This document shows positions 17,305 through 25,986 of a DNA stretch of 42,228 bases, one piece after another. The DNA is from Candidatus Anoxychlamydiales bacterium (lineage in GTDB: Bacteria; Chlamydiota; Chlamydiia; Chlamydiales; SM23-39), in contig JAAKFI010000010.1 of assembly GCA_011065125.1 (NCBI GenBank), positions 1 to 42,228 of the forward strand. The letters run 5' to 3'. The notes below the pieces were generated by a model. It was not told where the DNA came from. It saw only the letters and a list, made by a program, of their open reading frames with translations, and searched no databases. Position 1 is the stretch's first letter; the number at the start of each line of letters is the position of its first letter. Position numbers and translations under genes: made by a program.

Positions 17305-17332
17305 AAAATATTAAAAAATAAGTAGGCATTTA

Positions 17333-20023
17333 ATGAGATATTTACTAGTTAAATTTGTATGTTATTTAGCAAGATTGCTTCTAAAACTAAGATATAAAAT
17401 AGAAATTAAAGGTCTTAAAGCACTAAAAAAAAATAATTTAGATAAAAATCAGGGTATTATATTTTTACCAAATCATCCAGCTCATATCGATCCAATTTTA
17501 ATTTCATCATATCTTTGGCCTAAATTCAAAATAAGACCGATTGTTGTTGAGTATGTTTTTAGACAGACTGGCATCAATTTGATAATGAAAGCTATAAGAG
17601 CTCTTTCTGTTCCAAATTTCGATACTTCGATGAATGAAATTAAACTTAAAAAGGCAAAAGAGACCATAGACTTTATAGCTATGGATCTTAAAAAAAAGGA
17701 TAATTTTTTAATTTATCCATCTGGAAGACTAAAACATACAGGAAAAGAAATTGTAGGTGGAGCTAGTGCTATCCATACCATTTTAAAAGAGTGTCCTGAT
17801 GTTAATATTGTATTAATTAGAACATCAGGTCTTTGGGGCAGCATGTTTTCAAGGGCTTATACTTCAAGATCTCCTGATCTAAAACCTACACTTATTAGAG
17901 CTTTTAAATATCTTTTAAAAGCTTTTATATTTTTTATGCCGAGAAGAAAAATTATAGTAGAAATGGAGGTGGCTCCAAGTGATTTTCCAAGAAAAGGCAC
18001 GAGACTTGAAATTAATAGATATTTAGAAAAATGGTATAATAAATATCCTGTAGATCATGGTTTTGCAACAGTGGAACCGTTGAATATGGTCTCTTACAGT
18101 CCATTTTCTAAAAAATATTTAAAAGAATTTTCAAAAGACACAAAAAAAGATAGTGATAAAAGAAAGTTTGCATCGAAATTAGAAGAAGAAGTATATACAG
18201 AACTTTCTAAAATTTCAAAGGTAAGTGATTTAGAGATTAAACCAAGTTTTGATCTAGCTCAAGATCTTGGATTCGATTCACTAGATGTAGCAGAGCTAAT
18301 TACTTTTTTATCTATAAACTACGATATTCAAGCGCTGCATCCTGAAGATATTATGACTGTTCAAGATGTATTAGAAGTAGCGGAAGGTACAAAAAAAATT
18401 GAACCAAAGCCAATTGAAGAAATTTCTAATTATTCATGGCCTGAAGAAAAAGAAAGAAATGTTGCTAAAGCGCCTGTTGGAAAAACGATTCAAGAATCTT
18501 TTTTATTAATTTGCGAGAGAATGAAAAATGCAAATGCTATAGCTGATGATATCAGCGGTATTTTAACTTATAAAAAGTTAAAAATAACAGTTTTATTACT
18601 ATCAGAAGAGATAAAAAAATACCCATCTAATCACATAGCGGTTTTACTTCCATCATCTGTTGCTGCTTATTTAGTAATATTGGCTATTCTTTTAGCTAAT
18701 AAAGTTCCTGTTATGCTCAATTGGACACTTGGTCCTAGATATTTAAATCATATGATGCAAACAACTAGAGCTGAACATGTAATTTCTTCTTGGAAATTTT
18801 TGGAAAAATTATCAAATGTTGAATTTGGTTCTCTTATAAAAAAAGTGCATTATTTAGAAGATATCAAAAAAGATATTTCTAAAATAAAAAAATTAAAGGG
18901 ATTGATCAAATCTTTTAAATCTACAAAAAGTTTAATTAAATCACTTGGACTTGATAAAGTATCTGAAAATGATGAAGCTGTGATTTTATTTACATCTGGA
19001 ACAGAAGCTAATCCAAAAGGAGTTCCTTTAACTCATAAAAATATTTTATCGAATCTAAAAGCTGCTTATAATGCAGTGGAGTTTAAATCATCAGATATTT
19101 TTTTAGGAATACTCCCATCATTTCATTCATTTGGATTTTCAATCTCAGGTATTTCGCCAATTTTATCTGGAATAAGAGTTGCATATTATCCGGACCCAAC
19201 AAATAGTTATGCTGTTGTTCATGCAATTGAAAAGTGGAAAAGCACTATAATTTGCTCAGCACCTTCTTTTTTAAGAGGTATTTTACAAGTTGGAAGCAAA
19301 GAAGAGCTTACATCCCTTAGATTAATTGTAACAGGCGCTGAAAAAACGGCGAAAGATATTTTTGATAAGATAAAAGCTCTTGGGAGTGATAAACAGTTAA
19401 TAGAAGGATATGGAATTACAGAATGTTCTCCTGTTATTAGCATAAATTTAGATCCGATGAATATTAAAGGAGTTGGTAAGGCAATAGAAGGAGTAAAAAT
19501 TGCATTTGTAGATCCTGAAGGAGATACATTTTTAGAAAAGGGTAAAGAAGGCGAGATTTGTATAAATGGAGATAATGTTTTTAAAGGATATATTTCAGAA
19601 GATAAAGATCCTTTTATTGAAATAGACAACCAAAAATGGTATAGAACAGGCGATCTGGGTTATTTTGATAATGAAAATAATTTAATTTTATCGGGTAGAA
19701 TAAAAAGGTTTACTAAAGTTGCAGGGGAGATGATAAGTTTAGGTGGTGTAGAACATGTTCTTTTTGAGGAGCTTCATAGAAGAATGAACGATTCTTATGA
19801 TGGGCAACTTTGCGCTGTTGTTGCTTTTGAAAAAGAAAATGGAAGACCAACCCTTGCTTTATTTACAATTATGGATATTGATAAATCTGAAGTTAACAAT
19901 ATTTTAAGAGAAGCTGGTTTTTCAAGACTTGTTAAAATTACAGATGTAATAAAGATTGATACAATACCTCTTATGGGTACTGGAAAAATAGATTATAGAT
20001 ATTTACAAACAATGATTGAGTAA
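17333..20023 (+). CDS. aas: Acyltransferase - acyl carrier protein - acyl-ACP synthetase fusion (Aas type)
   Basis: 896 residues in three parts. (1) PlsC-like acyltransferase, about 1-245: NHPAHID with His48 and Asp53 (HX4D), and YPSGR near 128. (2) An acyl carrier protein domain, about 280-355: DLGFDSLDVAELITFL with the phosphopantetheine serine Ser316. (3) An adenylate-forming ligase, about 385-896: FTSGTEANPKGVPLTH at 553, EGYGITECSPVIS, YRTGDLGYFD and the catalytic lysine of MGTGKIDY (Lys885). It should activate free fatty acids and pass them to a lysophospholipid, a way to use host lipids. E. coli Aas lacks the ACP part; Chlamydia carries acyltransferase and aas as neighbouring genes. 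Confidence 0.9.
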   Translation: MRYLLVKFVCYLARLLLKLRYKIEIKGLKALKKNNLDKNQGIIFLPNHPAHIDPILISSYLWPKFKIRPIVVEYVFRQTGINLIMKAIRALSVPNFDTSMNEIKLKKAKETIDFIAMDLKKKDNFLIYPSGRLKHTGKEIVGGASAIHTILKECPDVNIVLIRTSGLWGSMFSRAYTSRSPDLKPTLIRAFKYLLKAFIFFMPRRKIIVEMEVAPSDFPRKGTRLEINRYLEKWYNKYPVDHGFATVEPLNMVSYSPFSKKYLKEFSKDTKKDSDKRKFASKLEEEVYTELSKISKVSDLEIKPSFDLAQDLGFDSLDVAELITFLSINYDIQALHPEDIMTVQDVLEVAEGTKKIEPKPIEEISNYSWPEEKERNVAKAPVGKTIQESFLLICERMKNANAIADDISGILTYKKLKITVLLLSEEIKKYPSNHIAVLLPSSVAAYLVILAILLANKVPVMLNWTLGPRYLNHMMQTTRAEHVISSWKFLEKLSNVEFGSLIKKVHYLEDIKKDISKIKKLKGLIKSFKSTKSLIKSLGLDKVSENDEAVILFTSGTEANPKGVPLTHKNILSNLKAAYNAVEFKSSDIFLGILPSFHSFGFSISGISPILSGIRVAYYPDPTNSYAVVHAIEKWKSTIICSAPSFLRGILQVGSKEELTSLRLIVTGAEKTAKDIFDKIKALGSDKQLIEGYGITECSPVISINLDPMNIKGVGKAIEGVKIAFVDPEGDTFLEKGKEGEICINGDNVFKGYISEDKDPFIEIDNQKWYRTGDLGYFDNENNLILSGRIKRFTKVAGEMISLGGVEHVLFEELHRRMNDSYDGQLCAVVAFEKENGRPTLALFTIMDIDKSEVNNILREAGFSRLVKITDVIKIDTIPLMGTGKIDYRYLQTMIE

Positions 20024-20027
20024 AATT

Positions 20028-21449
20028 ATGAATATAAAAAAACATCTTAAATTATTTAATACTTATTCAAGAAAAAAAGAAGAAGTAATACCTCTAAATA
20101 AAAATCATATCAATATGTATACATGTGGCCCTACTATTTATGATTTTGCTCATATTGGAAATTTTAGAACATACGTTTTTGAAGATCTGCTTAGAAAAAC
20201 TCTAAAATTCTTAGGATATAATGTAATCCAAGTTATGAATATAACTGATTTAGATGATAAAACTTTAAATGGTGCAATTAAAAAAAATATATCTTTATAT
20301 GAGTTTACAGAACCTTTTAGACAAGCATTCTTTGAAGATTTAGATGCTCTTTTTATAGAAAAAGCAGAGTTTTATCCTAAAGCTACGCAGTATATTGAGA
20401 AAATGATTGAAATCATTCAAGACTTAAAAAACAAAAAATTTGCATATAAAGGAGCTGATGGTTCTATCTATTTTTCAATCGATAAATTTAAAGATTATGG
20501 AAAACTCTCTCATTTGAATTTAAAAGATTTAAAAAAGGGAGCATCTAATAGGATTACTCAAGATGAATATGATAAAGAAAACGCATCAGACTTTGTTCTT
20601 TGGAAGATTTTTGATCCTAAGCGAGATGGAAATATTTTTTGGGATTCGCCTTTTGGAAAAGGTAGACCAGGCTGGCATATAGAATGCTCTGCTATGAGTT
20701 TATCGCTTCTAAAAAATACTTTAGATATACATTGTGGTGGTATTGATAATATATTCCCTCACCATGAAAATGAAATAGCACAATCTGAAGCATATACTAA
20801 CGAAAAATTCGTAAATATCTGGGCTCACTCAGAACATCTAATAGTTGATAATAAAAAAATGTCAAAAAGCTTAGGTAATTTTTTTACACTTCGAGATCTT
20901 ATTAAAATGGGATATTCAGGTAGGGAAGTTAGATACATGCTAATGCATACTCATTATAAAACTCAACTTAACTTTACATTAGAGGGTTTAAAAGCATCTA
21001 GATCATCTCTTCAAAGAATTGATGATTTTATAGATAGATTAAACTCTATTAAAGAAAATAATGATTTTTCTTTAATAGATACCATTTTAAAAGAAGAAAG
21101 AGAAAAATTTAACAATGCATTAATTGATGATTTAAATATTTCAATAGCTCTCTCTTCATTATTCGATCTAATTAAAAAAGTAAATACATTAATTGATCAA
21201 GACAAAATCTCTAAAAATGAAGCTCATAAAACGATAAAATATTTAAAAGAAATAGATATGATTTTAAGTGTAATTTTTACAAAAGAAATTGAAGAAGTTC
21301 CAGACTCAATTATTGAAGCAATGGAAAAAAGAGAAGATGCTAGAAAAAATAAAAACTTTGCTCTATCAGATGAGCTAAGAGATTATATTTTAGAACAGGG
21401 CTATATTATTGAAGATACAAAAGAAGGACCTAAAGCTAAGAAAAAATAA
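20028..21449 (+). CDS. cysS: Cysteinyl-tRNA synthetase
   Basis: 473-residue class I synthetase. Seen: TCGPTIYDFAHIGNFRTYV (zinc cysteine and the HIGH motif), FGKGRPGWHIECSAMS and DIHCGGIDNIFPHHENEIAQ supplying the other zinc ligands, and KMSKSLGNF, the KMSKS loop. The C-terminal end holds EAMEKREDARKNKNFALSDELRD, a CysS signature region. ATG at 20028, four bases after the aas stop, is preferred over an in-frame TTG at 20016 because it gives the usual N-terminal length. Probably co-transcribed with aas. Chlamydia has cysS next to lysS; here they converge with two genes between. Confidence 0.96.
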   Translation: MNIKKHLKLFNTYSRKKEEVIPLNKNHINMYTCGPTIYDFAHIGNFRTYVFEDLLRKTLKFLGYNVIQVMNITDLDDKTLNGAIKKNISLYEFTEPFRQAFFEDLDALFIEKAEFYPKATQYIEKMIEIIQDLKNKKFAYKGADGSIYFSIDKFKDYGKLSHLNLKDLKKGASNRITQDEYDKENASDFVLWKIFDPKRDGNIFWDSPFGKGRPGWHIECSAMSLSLLKNTLDIHCGGIDNIFPHHENEIAQSEAYTNEKFVNIWAHSEHLIVDNKKMSKSLGNFFTLRDLIKMGYSGREVRYMLMHTHYKTQLNFTLEGLKASRSSLQRIDDFIDRLNSIKENNDFSLIDTILKEEREKFNNALIDDLNISIALSSLFDLIKKVNTLIDQDKISKNEAHKTIKYLKEIDMILSVIFTKEIEEVPDSIIEAMEKREDARKNKNFALSDELRDYILEQGYIIEDTKEGPKAKKK

Positions 21450-21504
21450 AATTTATATTTTTTAATAGTTGTATAAAGCTATTTCTTGAAAATTTGATTT
21501 AGTA

Positions 21505-22296
21505 TTAAAATATTTCAATCTCATATAAAAAAGGCCAGTTTTTTCCAGTTATAAATAAATTATTAGTTTTTTTATCTATAGCAATTCCATTTAAAACACT
21601 CTCTGGATTTTTATCATCTATTTTTAAGGAACTCAAATCAATATACCCTACAAGCATTCCACTATTAGGGTCTATAATTACTATATAGTTTGTTTGCCAT
21701 ACATTAGCATATATTTTATTGTCTACATATTCTAATTCATTAATGTAGCCAATGTTTGTAATACCATTGCTTACAAAAATTTGTTTTTCAATTTTATAAT
21801 CTTTTGTATTTAAAAATGTAATGCAAGAAGACCCATCTCCCATAATTAGATTATTACCATCATTAGTAAGTCCCCATCCTTGAGAATTGATTGAAAAAGT
21901 ATCCAATAATTCTAAAGTATTCTTATCATAAATAAAGCCTTTGTTTGAAATGTAGGTTAATTGATAAAGCTTATTACCTAAAATAGTAATACCTTCTCCA
22001 AAAATATTTTTTTGTAATTTGAAATTTTTGACAATATTATTTTTTTGAAGATTAATTTTTATTATTTTTGATTTTTTAATTAGACCAAGGCTTTCATATA
22101 AATAGTTATCATCAATAACTAAACCTTCCGTGAATCTATTTTTTCCATGAGATATTTTTTTTATTATTTTATATTTATATTTTTTAATGTTTTTAGTAGA
22201 TCTGATTTGTTTTTCTAAAGTTTTTGAAGTGCTATTGAAGCTAGTAGATAAAATAAAAATAATTAAAAAAATAAAAACATTTACATTTTTTTTCAT
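21505..22296 (-). CDS. Exported glutaminyl-peptide cyclotransferase (plant/bacterial QC type)
   Basis: 263 residues. Seen: signal-peptide-like N-terminus (MKKNVNVFIFLIIFILSTSF), then the succession typical of the five-bladed propeller glutaminyl cyclase family: NRFTEGL, IFGEGIT, QGWGLTNDG, INELEYVDNKIYANVW, ESVLNGIAID and ITGKNWPFLYEI. The enzyme converts N-terminal Gln or Glu to pyroglutamate, blocking aminopeptidases. With a signal peptide it should act in the periplasm or beyond, on exported proteins. No metal-binding animal-type QC motifs are present, consistent with this family. No strong ribosome site is visible. Converges with cysS. Confidence 0.87.
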   Translation of the reverse strand: MKKNVNVFIFLIIFILSTSFNSTSKTLEKQIRSTKNIKKYKYKIIKKISHGKNRFTEGLVIDDNYLYESLGLIKKSKIIKINLQKNNIVKNFKLQKNIFGEGITILGNKLYQLTYISNKGFIYDKNTLELLDTFSINSQGWGLTNDGNNLIMGDGSSCITFLNTKDYKIEKQIFVSNGITNIGYINELEYVDNKIYANVWQTNYIVIIDPNSGMLVGYIDLSSLKIDDKNPESVLNGIAIDKKTNNLFITGKNWPFLYEIEIF

Positions 22297-22412
22297 AGAG
22301 CTAAAAGTGTTTTTTTCTAAGAGTATTAAAAAGAAAAATATTTTACTATATTTTTTTAAAATAATAAAAAGAGATAAAAATATCCTATACTAATGAAGCG
22401 TATAAAAAAAGT

Positions 22413-22541
22413 ATGGATATGACTCCTTTGATAGTCAATGCTGGTACATTTGGAGCTGCTAGAGTAACAACAGAAGGAAGAGTTGGGAAATTATTTAGAT
22501 CTTTATTTCCCTCTACTCAAGACAGATCATTGGGAACCTAA
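22413..22541 (+). CDS. Short ORF of unusual composition, possible gene remnant
   Basis: Open frame of 42 residues from ATG at 22413 to TAA at 22541: begins MDMTPLIVNAGTFGAARVTT and ends in a segment containing GKLFRSLFPSTQDRSLGT. The frame is open without ATG back to 22368 (reading KEIKISYTNEAYKKS before the ATG). It is richer in G+C and uses codons such as GTC, CCC, GAC and GGG that are scarce in its neighbours. No ribosome site is seen. It ends three bases before the convergent lysS stop. It may be the 3' end of a decayed or recently arrived gene, or a small real one. Not recognised. Confidence 0.3.
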   Translation: MDMTPLIVNAGTFGAARVTTEGRVGKLFRSLFPSTQDRSLGT

Positions 22542-22543
22542 TT

Positions 22544-24103
22544 TTATTCTTCCATTTTCATAATTGGAAAAAATATTACATCCTTAATTGAATCTGCATT
22601 TGTAAATAGCATAATTAATCTATCAATTCCAATTCCAAAACCAGCAGCAGGAGGCATTCCTTGACATATAGATTCAATGAATTCTTCGTCTAAAGGATGA
22701 GCTTCTTCATCTCCTGATTTTCTTTTTAAAACTTGATCTTCAAGCAATTTTCTTTGAGCTATCGGATCATTCAATTCAGAATAAGCATTTAAAAATTCTT
22801 TTTTTAATATAAAGCTTTCAAATCTCTCAACTAATATTTCTTTATTTTCCTCTTGGTTTCTATGAACTTTACAAAGAGGAGTAGTTTCAATTGGATGATC
22901 ATAAATATGATGAGGTTGAATTAATTTATCTTCTACAAGTTCTTCAAATAAAAGAGCTATCATTTTTCCGCGAGTTGCGTTTTTTAGTTTATCTCTATCA
23001 ATTTCAGTATCAAGTAGTTTTTTGTTTAGTTCTTCAGTAGATAGTTTATCAGTGTCTATTTTTGCATATTCTTTAATTGAATTTTTCATCGAAAGTCTTT
23101 TCCAAGGAGCTTTAAGATCTATTTCATGCTTTTGCCATATAACTTTTGTAGTCCCATTTAATTTTAAAGCAATAGTTTCAAATAAATTCTCTGTAAATGT
23201 CATTAGATCATTATAATCTAAATTCGTTGCATATGCTTCTAATAGTGTAAACTCTGGATTATGAGTTCTATCTAACCCTTCATTTCTAAAAACTTTGCCA
23301 ATTTCATATATTTTAGAAAATCCACCAACTAAGAGTTTTTTTAAAGATATTTCAAGAGCAATTCTAAGATACATATCTTGATGAAGTGCATTCATATGAG
23401 TGGCAAAAGGTTTTGCTTCAGCGCCACCATAAATATTTTGTAAAATAGGGGTTTCAACTTCTAAAAAACCTTCATCTTCTAGATACGTTCTTATGATTTT
23501 TAAGATCAAAGATCTTTTTTTAAAAGTTTCAATTACACTTTGATTTGAAATAAGATCAAGCCATCTTTTTCTATATCTCACACCTGTATCTTTAAGCCCT
23601 GAGTGTTTGTCAGGTAATGGAAGCAAAGTTTTAGTTAAAAGAGTTACTTTTTTAGCATAAATTGTAAGTTCATTTTTTTTTGTTAAAAATAAATTACCTT
23701 CTACTCCAATTATGTCACCTAAATCAATCATTTTTTCAATAAATTTAATATTAGAAATTTCAGCTTTTATAGGATCTAAACCTTCAACTTTAGTTTGATC
23801 TCTATTAAACATTATTTGAATTTTTCCAGTTTCATCTTGAAGTTGAGCAAATGCATTTTTCCCCATTGCTCTAAATAAAACAAGCCTTCCACTAAATTTT
23901 ACTAAAGGAGTTTCGCCAGCTGCTGCATCATCACTATGACCTAGCTGTTTATTTCCATATAAGTCTTTGATTTCAATTGAGCTATGAGTAGCTTCATATT
24001 TATATGGGTAAGGATTGATATTTAATTTTTTTATCTTTTCTAATTTTTTAGTTCTATTTTGAAATTCTTCAAATTCCAAGTAATCTGGAGTAGGGATTGT
24101 CAT
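22544..24103 (-). CDS. lysS: Lysyl-tRNA synthetase, class II
   Basis: 519 residues. Seen: OB-fold anticodon domain at about 65-180 (FSGRLVLFRAMGKNAFAQLQ), class II motif 1 area FLEVETPIL, GGAEAKPFATHMNA, motif 2 FRNEGLDRTHNPEFTLLEAY and motif 3 GFGIGIDRLIMLF. The N-terminal region and the absence of editing or extension domains fit bacterial LysS. AAAGGAA lies about 10 bases before the start. Divergent from aroA with about 100 bases between them. Confidence 0.96.
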   Translation of the reverse strand: MTIPTPDYLEFEEFQNRTKKLEKIKKLNINPYPYKYEATHSSIEIKDLYGNKQLGHSDDAAAGETPLVKFSGRLVLFRAMGKNAFAQLQDETGKIQIMFNRDQTKVEGLDPIKAEISNIKFIEKMIDLGDIIGVEGNLFLTKKNELTIYAKKVTLLTKTLLPLPDKHSGLKDTGVRYRKRWLDLISNQSVIETFKKRSLILKIIRTYLEDEGFLEVETPILQNIYGGAEAKPFATHMNALHQDMYLRIALEISLKKLLVGGFSKIYEIGKVFRNEGLDRTHNPEFTLLEAYATNLDYNDLMTFTENLFETIALKLNGTTKVIWQKHEIDLKAPWKRLSMKNSIKEYAKIDTDKLSTEELNKKLLDTEIDRDKLKNATRGKMIALLFEELVEDKLIQPHHIYDHPIETTPLCKVHRNQEENKEILVERFESFILKKEFLNAYSELNDPIAQRKLLEDQVLKRKSGDEEAHPLDEEFIESICQGMPPAAGFGIGIDRLIMLFTNADSIKDVIFFPIMKMEE

Positions 24104-24179
24104 ATAAATTAATTTCCTTTTATTTTTTTTCTAATTATTTAGTTATTATTATATAATGCTTTCTTTTTTTAAAGGTTTA

Positions 24180-24219
24180 GAAAAATTATTTATGAAAAAT
24201 TATTTATGAAAAATTATTT
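24180..24219 (+). repeat. 14-base tandem repeat over the aroA start codon
   Basis: The unit GAAAAATTATTTAT occurs at 24180-24193 and 24194-24207, with a third nearly complete copy from 24208. Copies two and three each begin at the G of an ATG, so ATG occurs at 24192 and 24206. The first opens a five-codon frame (MKNYL, stop) whose TGA overlaps the aroA ATG; the second is aroA, beginning MKNY as well. Confidence 0.85.
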
Positions 24220-25477
24220 TATTAAAAAATCTATTTTAAAAGGATCCATTGTTATTCCACCTTCTAAATCACAAACTGTAAGAGCTATTATTTTTGCGTC
24301 GTTTGCAAAAAAAGAATCCTTAATAAAAAATTTTTTAAAATCAAAAGATACTTTTGCTTTAATTGATATTATGAAAAATATTGGAGCTAAAATAGATATT
24401 AAAAAAAATAATTTGAAAATAGTTGGAATAAATAAAAAAATTAAATTAAAAAAAAATGTTTTTGATGTAAATAACTCAGGGATTGCTTTTCGGTTTTTAT
24501 CAGCTATTTTTGCACTTTTTAATAAAAAAATAATTTTAACAGGTGATAAAAATCTAATTAAAACAAGAGATTTATCGCCATTGATTAAATCTTTAAGTAA
24601 ATTAAATGCTAAAATAATATCAAAAAATAATGGTTTTGCACCGATTGAAATTGAAGGTCCCATAGATGAAAAAGATGTAGAAATATTAGGGGAAGATTCT
24701 CAATTTGTCTCATCTTTATTAATAGCTAAAGCCCTTCAAAAAAAGGGATCTATACTATATGTAAAAAATCCAATGGAAAAACCATATGTTGATATGACGA
24801 TTAATTGGCTTAAAAAATTTAATGCAAAAATTATAAATGAAAACTATGAGAAATTTATTATCGAAAAAAAAGCTAACTTACAAGGATTTGTTTACCAAGT
24901 ACCAAGCGATTTTTCTACTATGTTATTTGTAATAGTAGCTTCTTTAATTACAAATAGTGAGATTACAATTGAAAATATTATTTTCGATGAAGATCAAAAA
25001 GATTTTTTAGTAATAGATATTTTAAAATCTTTTAATGCAAACATCATAGTGGATAAACAAAATAATAAAATAGATATAAAAAAATCTATTTTAAAAGGAA
25101 TAAAAACAGTAGATATCAATGACAATATCGATGCAGTTCCAATTTTAGCAGTCTTTGGCTGTTTTGTAGATGAACTAACAATAACTAATGCTAAAGTAGC
25201 AAAATTTAAAGAATCAAATAGATTAGTTGTCATTACAAAAGAATTAAAAAAATTAAATGCTAATATCGAGCAAACAAATGAGGGTCTTATAATTAAAAGA
25301 TCTACATTAAAAAAAGCTATTGTTTCATCACATATGGATCATAGAATTGCTTTATCTTTGATAGTAGCTGCTCTTACAATAGATGAAAGCTGTGAGGTGC
25401 AAGATGTTAATTGTATTGATAAAACATATAAAAACTTTAAAAAAGATCTTAACTTACTTGGAGCTAAAATAATATGA
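24206..25477 (+). CDS. aroA: 3-phosphoshikimate 1-carboxyvinyltransferase (EPSP synthase) AroA
   Basis: 423 residues. Joins shikimate 3-phosphate and phosphoenolpyruvate. Seen: PPSKSQTVRA (catalytic Lys and Arg), NNSGIAFR in place of the usual GNAGTxxR, TRDLSPLIKSL, NDNIDAVPILAVFG with the catalytic Asp, KESNRL (Glu and Arg), DHRIALSLIVAAL and DKTYKNF with the C-terminal Lys. Thus all main catalytic residues are kept although the substrate loop is divergent. ATG 24206 puts the first motif at the normal distance. First gene of the five-gene aro operon; the junction with aroK is an ATGA overlap. Confidence 0.94.
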   Translation: MKNYFIKKSILKGSIVIPPSKSQTVRAIIFASFAKKESLIKNFLKSKDTFALIDIMKNIGAKIDIKKNNLKIVGINKKIKLKKNVFDVNNSGIAFRFLSAIFALFNKKIILTGDKNLIKTRDLSPLIKSLSKLNAKIISKNNGFAPIEIEGPIDEKDVEILGEDSQFVSSLLIAKALQKKGSILYVKNPMEKPYVDMTINWLKKFNAKIINENYEKFIIEKKANLQGFVYQVPSDFSTMLFVIVASLITNSEITIENIIFDEDQKDFLVIDILKSFNANIIVDKQNNKIDIKKSILKGIKTVDINDNIDAVPILAVFGCFVDELTITNAKVAKFKESNRLVVITKELKKLNANIEQTNEGLIIKRSTLKKAIVSSHMDHRIALSLIVAALTIDESCEVQDVNCIDKTYKNFKKDLNLLGAKII

Positions 25478-25986
25478 ATTACATTTTAATAGGATTTAAA
25501 GGGACTGGTAAGACAACAATAGCTAAAATTGTATCAAAAAAATTAAAAGCTTTATTTTTTGATATGGATAGAATTATAGAAGAAGAATTTTCTTATAATT
25601 TAAATGAAAAAAAGAGCATTAAAGAAATATATCAAATTCTGCAAGAAAGAGAGTTTAGAGAGTTAGAGTCAAGATCTATTAAAAAACTAAAAAATATAAA
25701 TAATAGTATTATCGCATCTTCTGGTGGGTTTGTTTTAAAAAATGAAAACATATTAGTTTTGAAAAAAAATTGTAAATTCATTTATCTAAATACATCTAAA
25801 AAAGAAATTGAAAAGAGAATAGATATTGAAAATGCTTTTTTAAAAACAAAAGAAAATTTTGAAAAAGAATTTTTAAAAAGAAAAAGTATTTATGAAAATA
25901 TTGCTGATATGCAAATAGATATTAATGATGAAAACACCCCAAAAGACATAGCAAATAAAGTGATAGATAAAATATATGGGAAGTAA
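25474..25986 (+). CDS. aroK: Shikimate kinase
   Basis: 170 residues. Phosphorylates shikimate at the 3-hydroxyl. Seen: P-loop GFKGTGKTT (7-15), DMDR (30-33) for magnesium and shikimate binding, EREFRELES with the substrate arginine and SSGGFVLK for the shikimate glycine loop; then a lid region with ENAFLKTKE ... FLKRKSIYE carrying the lid arginine/lysine pattern. Starts in an ATGA overlap with aroA and ends 11 bases inside aroC. Confidence 0.93.
   Translation: MNYILIGFKGTGKTTIAKIVSKKLKALFFDMDRIIEEEFSYNLNEKKSIKEIYQILQEREFRELESRSIKKLKNINNSIIASSGGFVLKNENILVLKKNCKFIYLNTSKKEIEKRIDIENAFLKTKENFEKEFLKRKSIYENIADMQIDINDENTPKDIANKVIDKIYGK

Noticed and set aside
19219-19629. 136-residue minus-strand ORF opposite aas
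   Set aside because: Overlaps conserved adenylate-domain motifs on the plus strand; no supporting signal.
21450-21504. Possible terminator between cysS and the convergent cyclase gene
   Set aside because: Only a four-base stem (ATAG/CTAT) is visible, too weak to call.
22187-22393. 68-residue plus-strand ORF across the glutaminyl cyclase start
   Set aside because: Mostly opposite the cyclase signal peptide, Lys/Phe-rich low complexity, no ribosome site.
24214-24663. 149-residue minus-strand ORF inside aroA
   Set aside because: It lies wholly opposite a clear aroA and reads as a hydrophobic shadow without a ribosome site.
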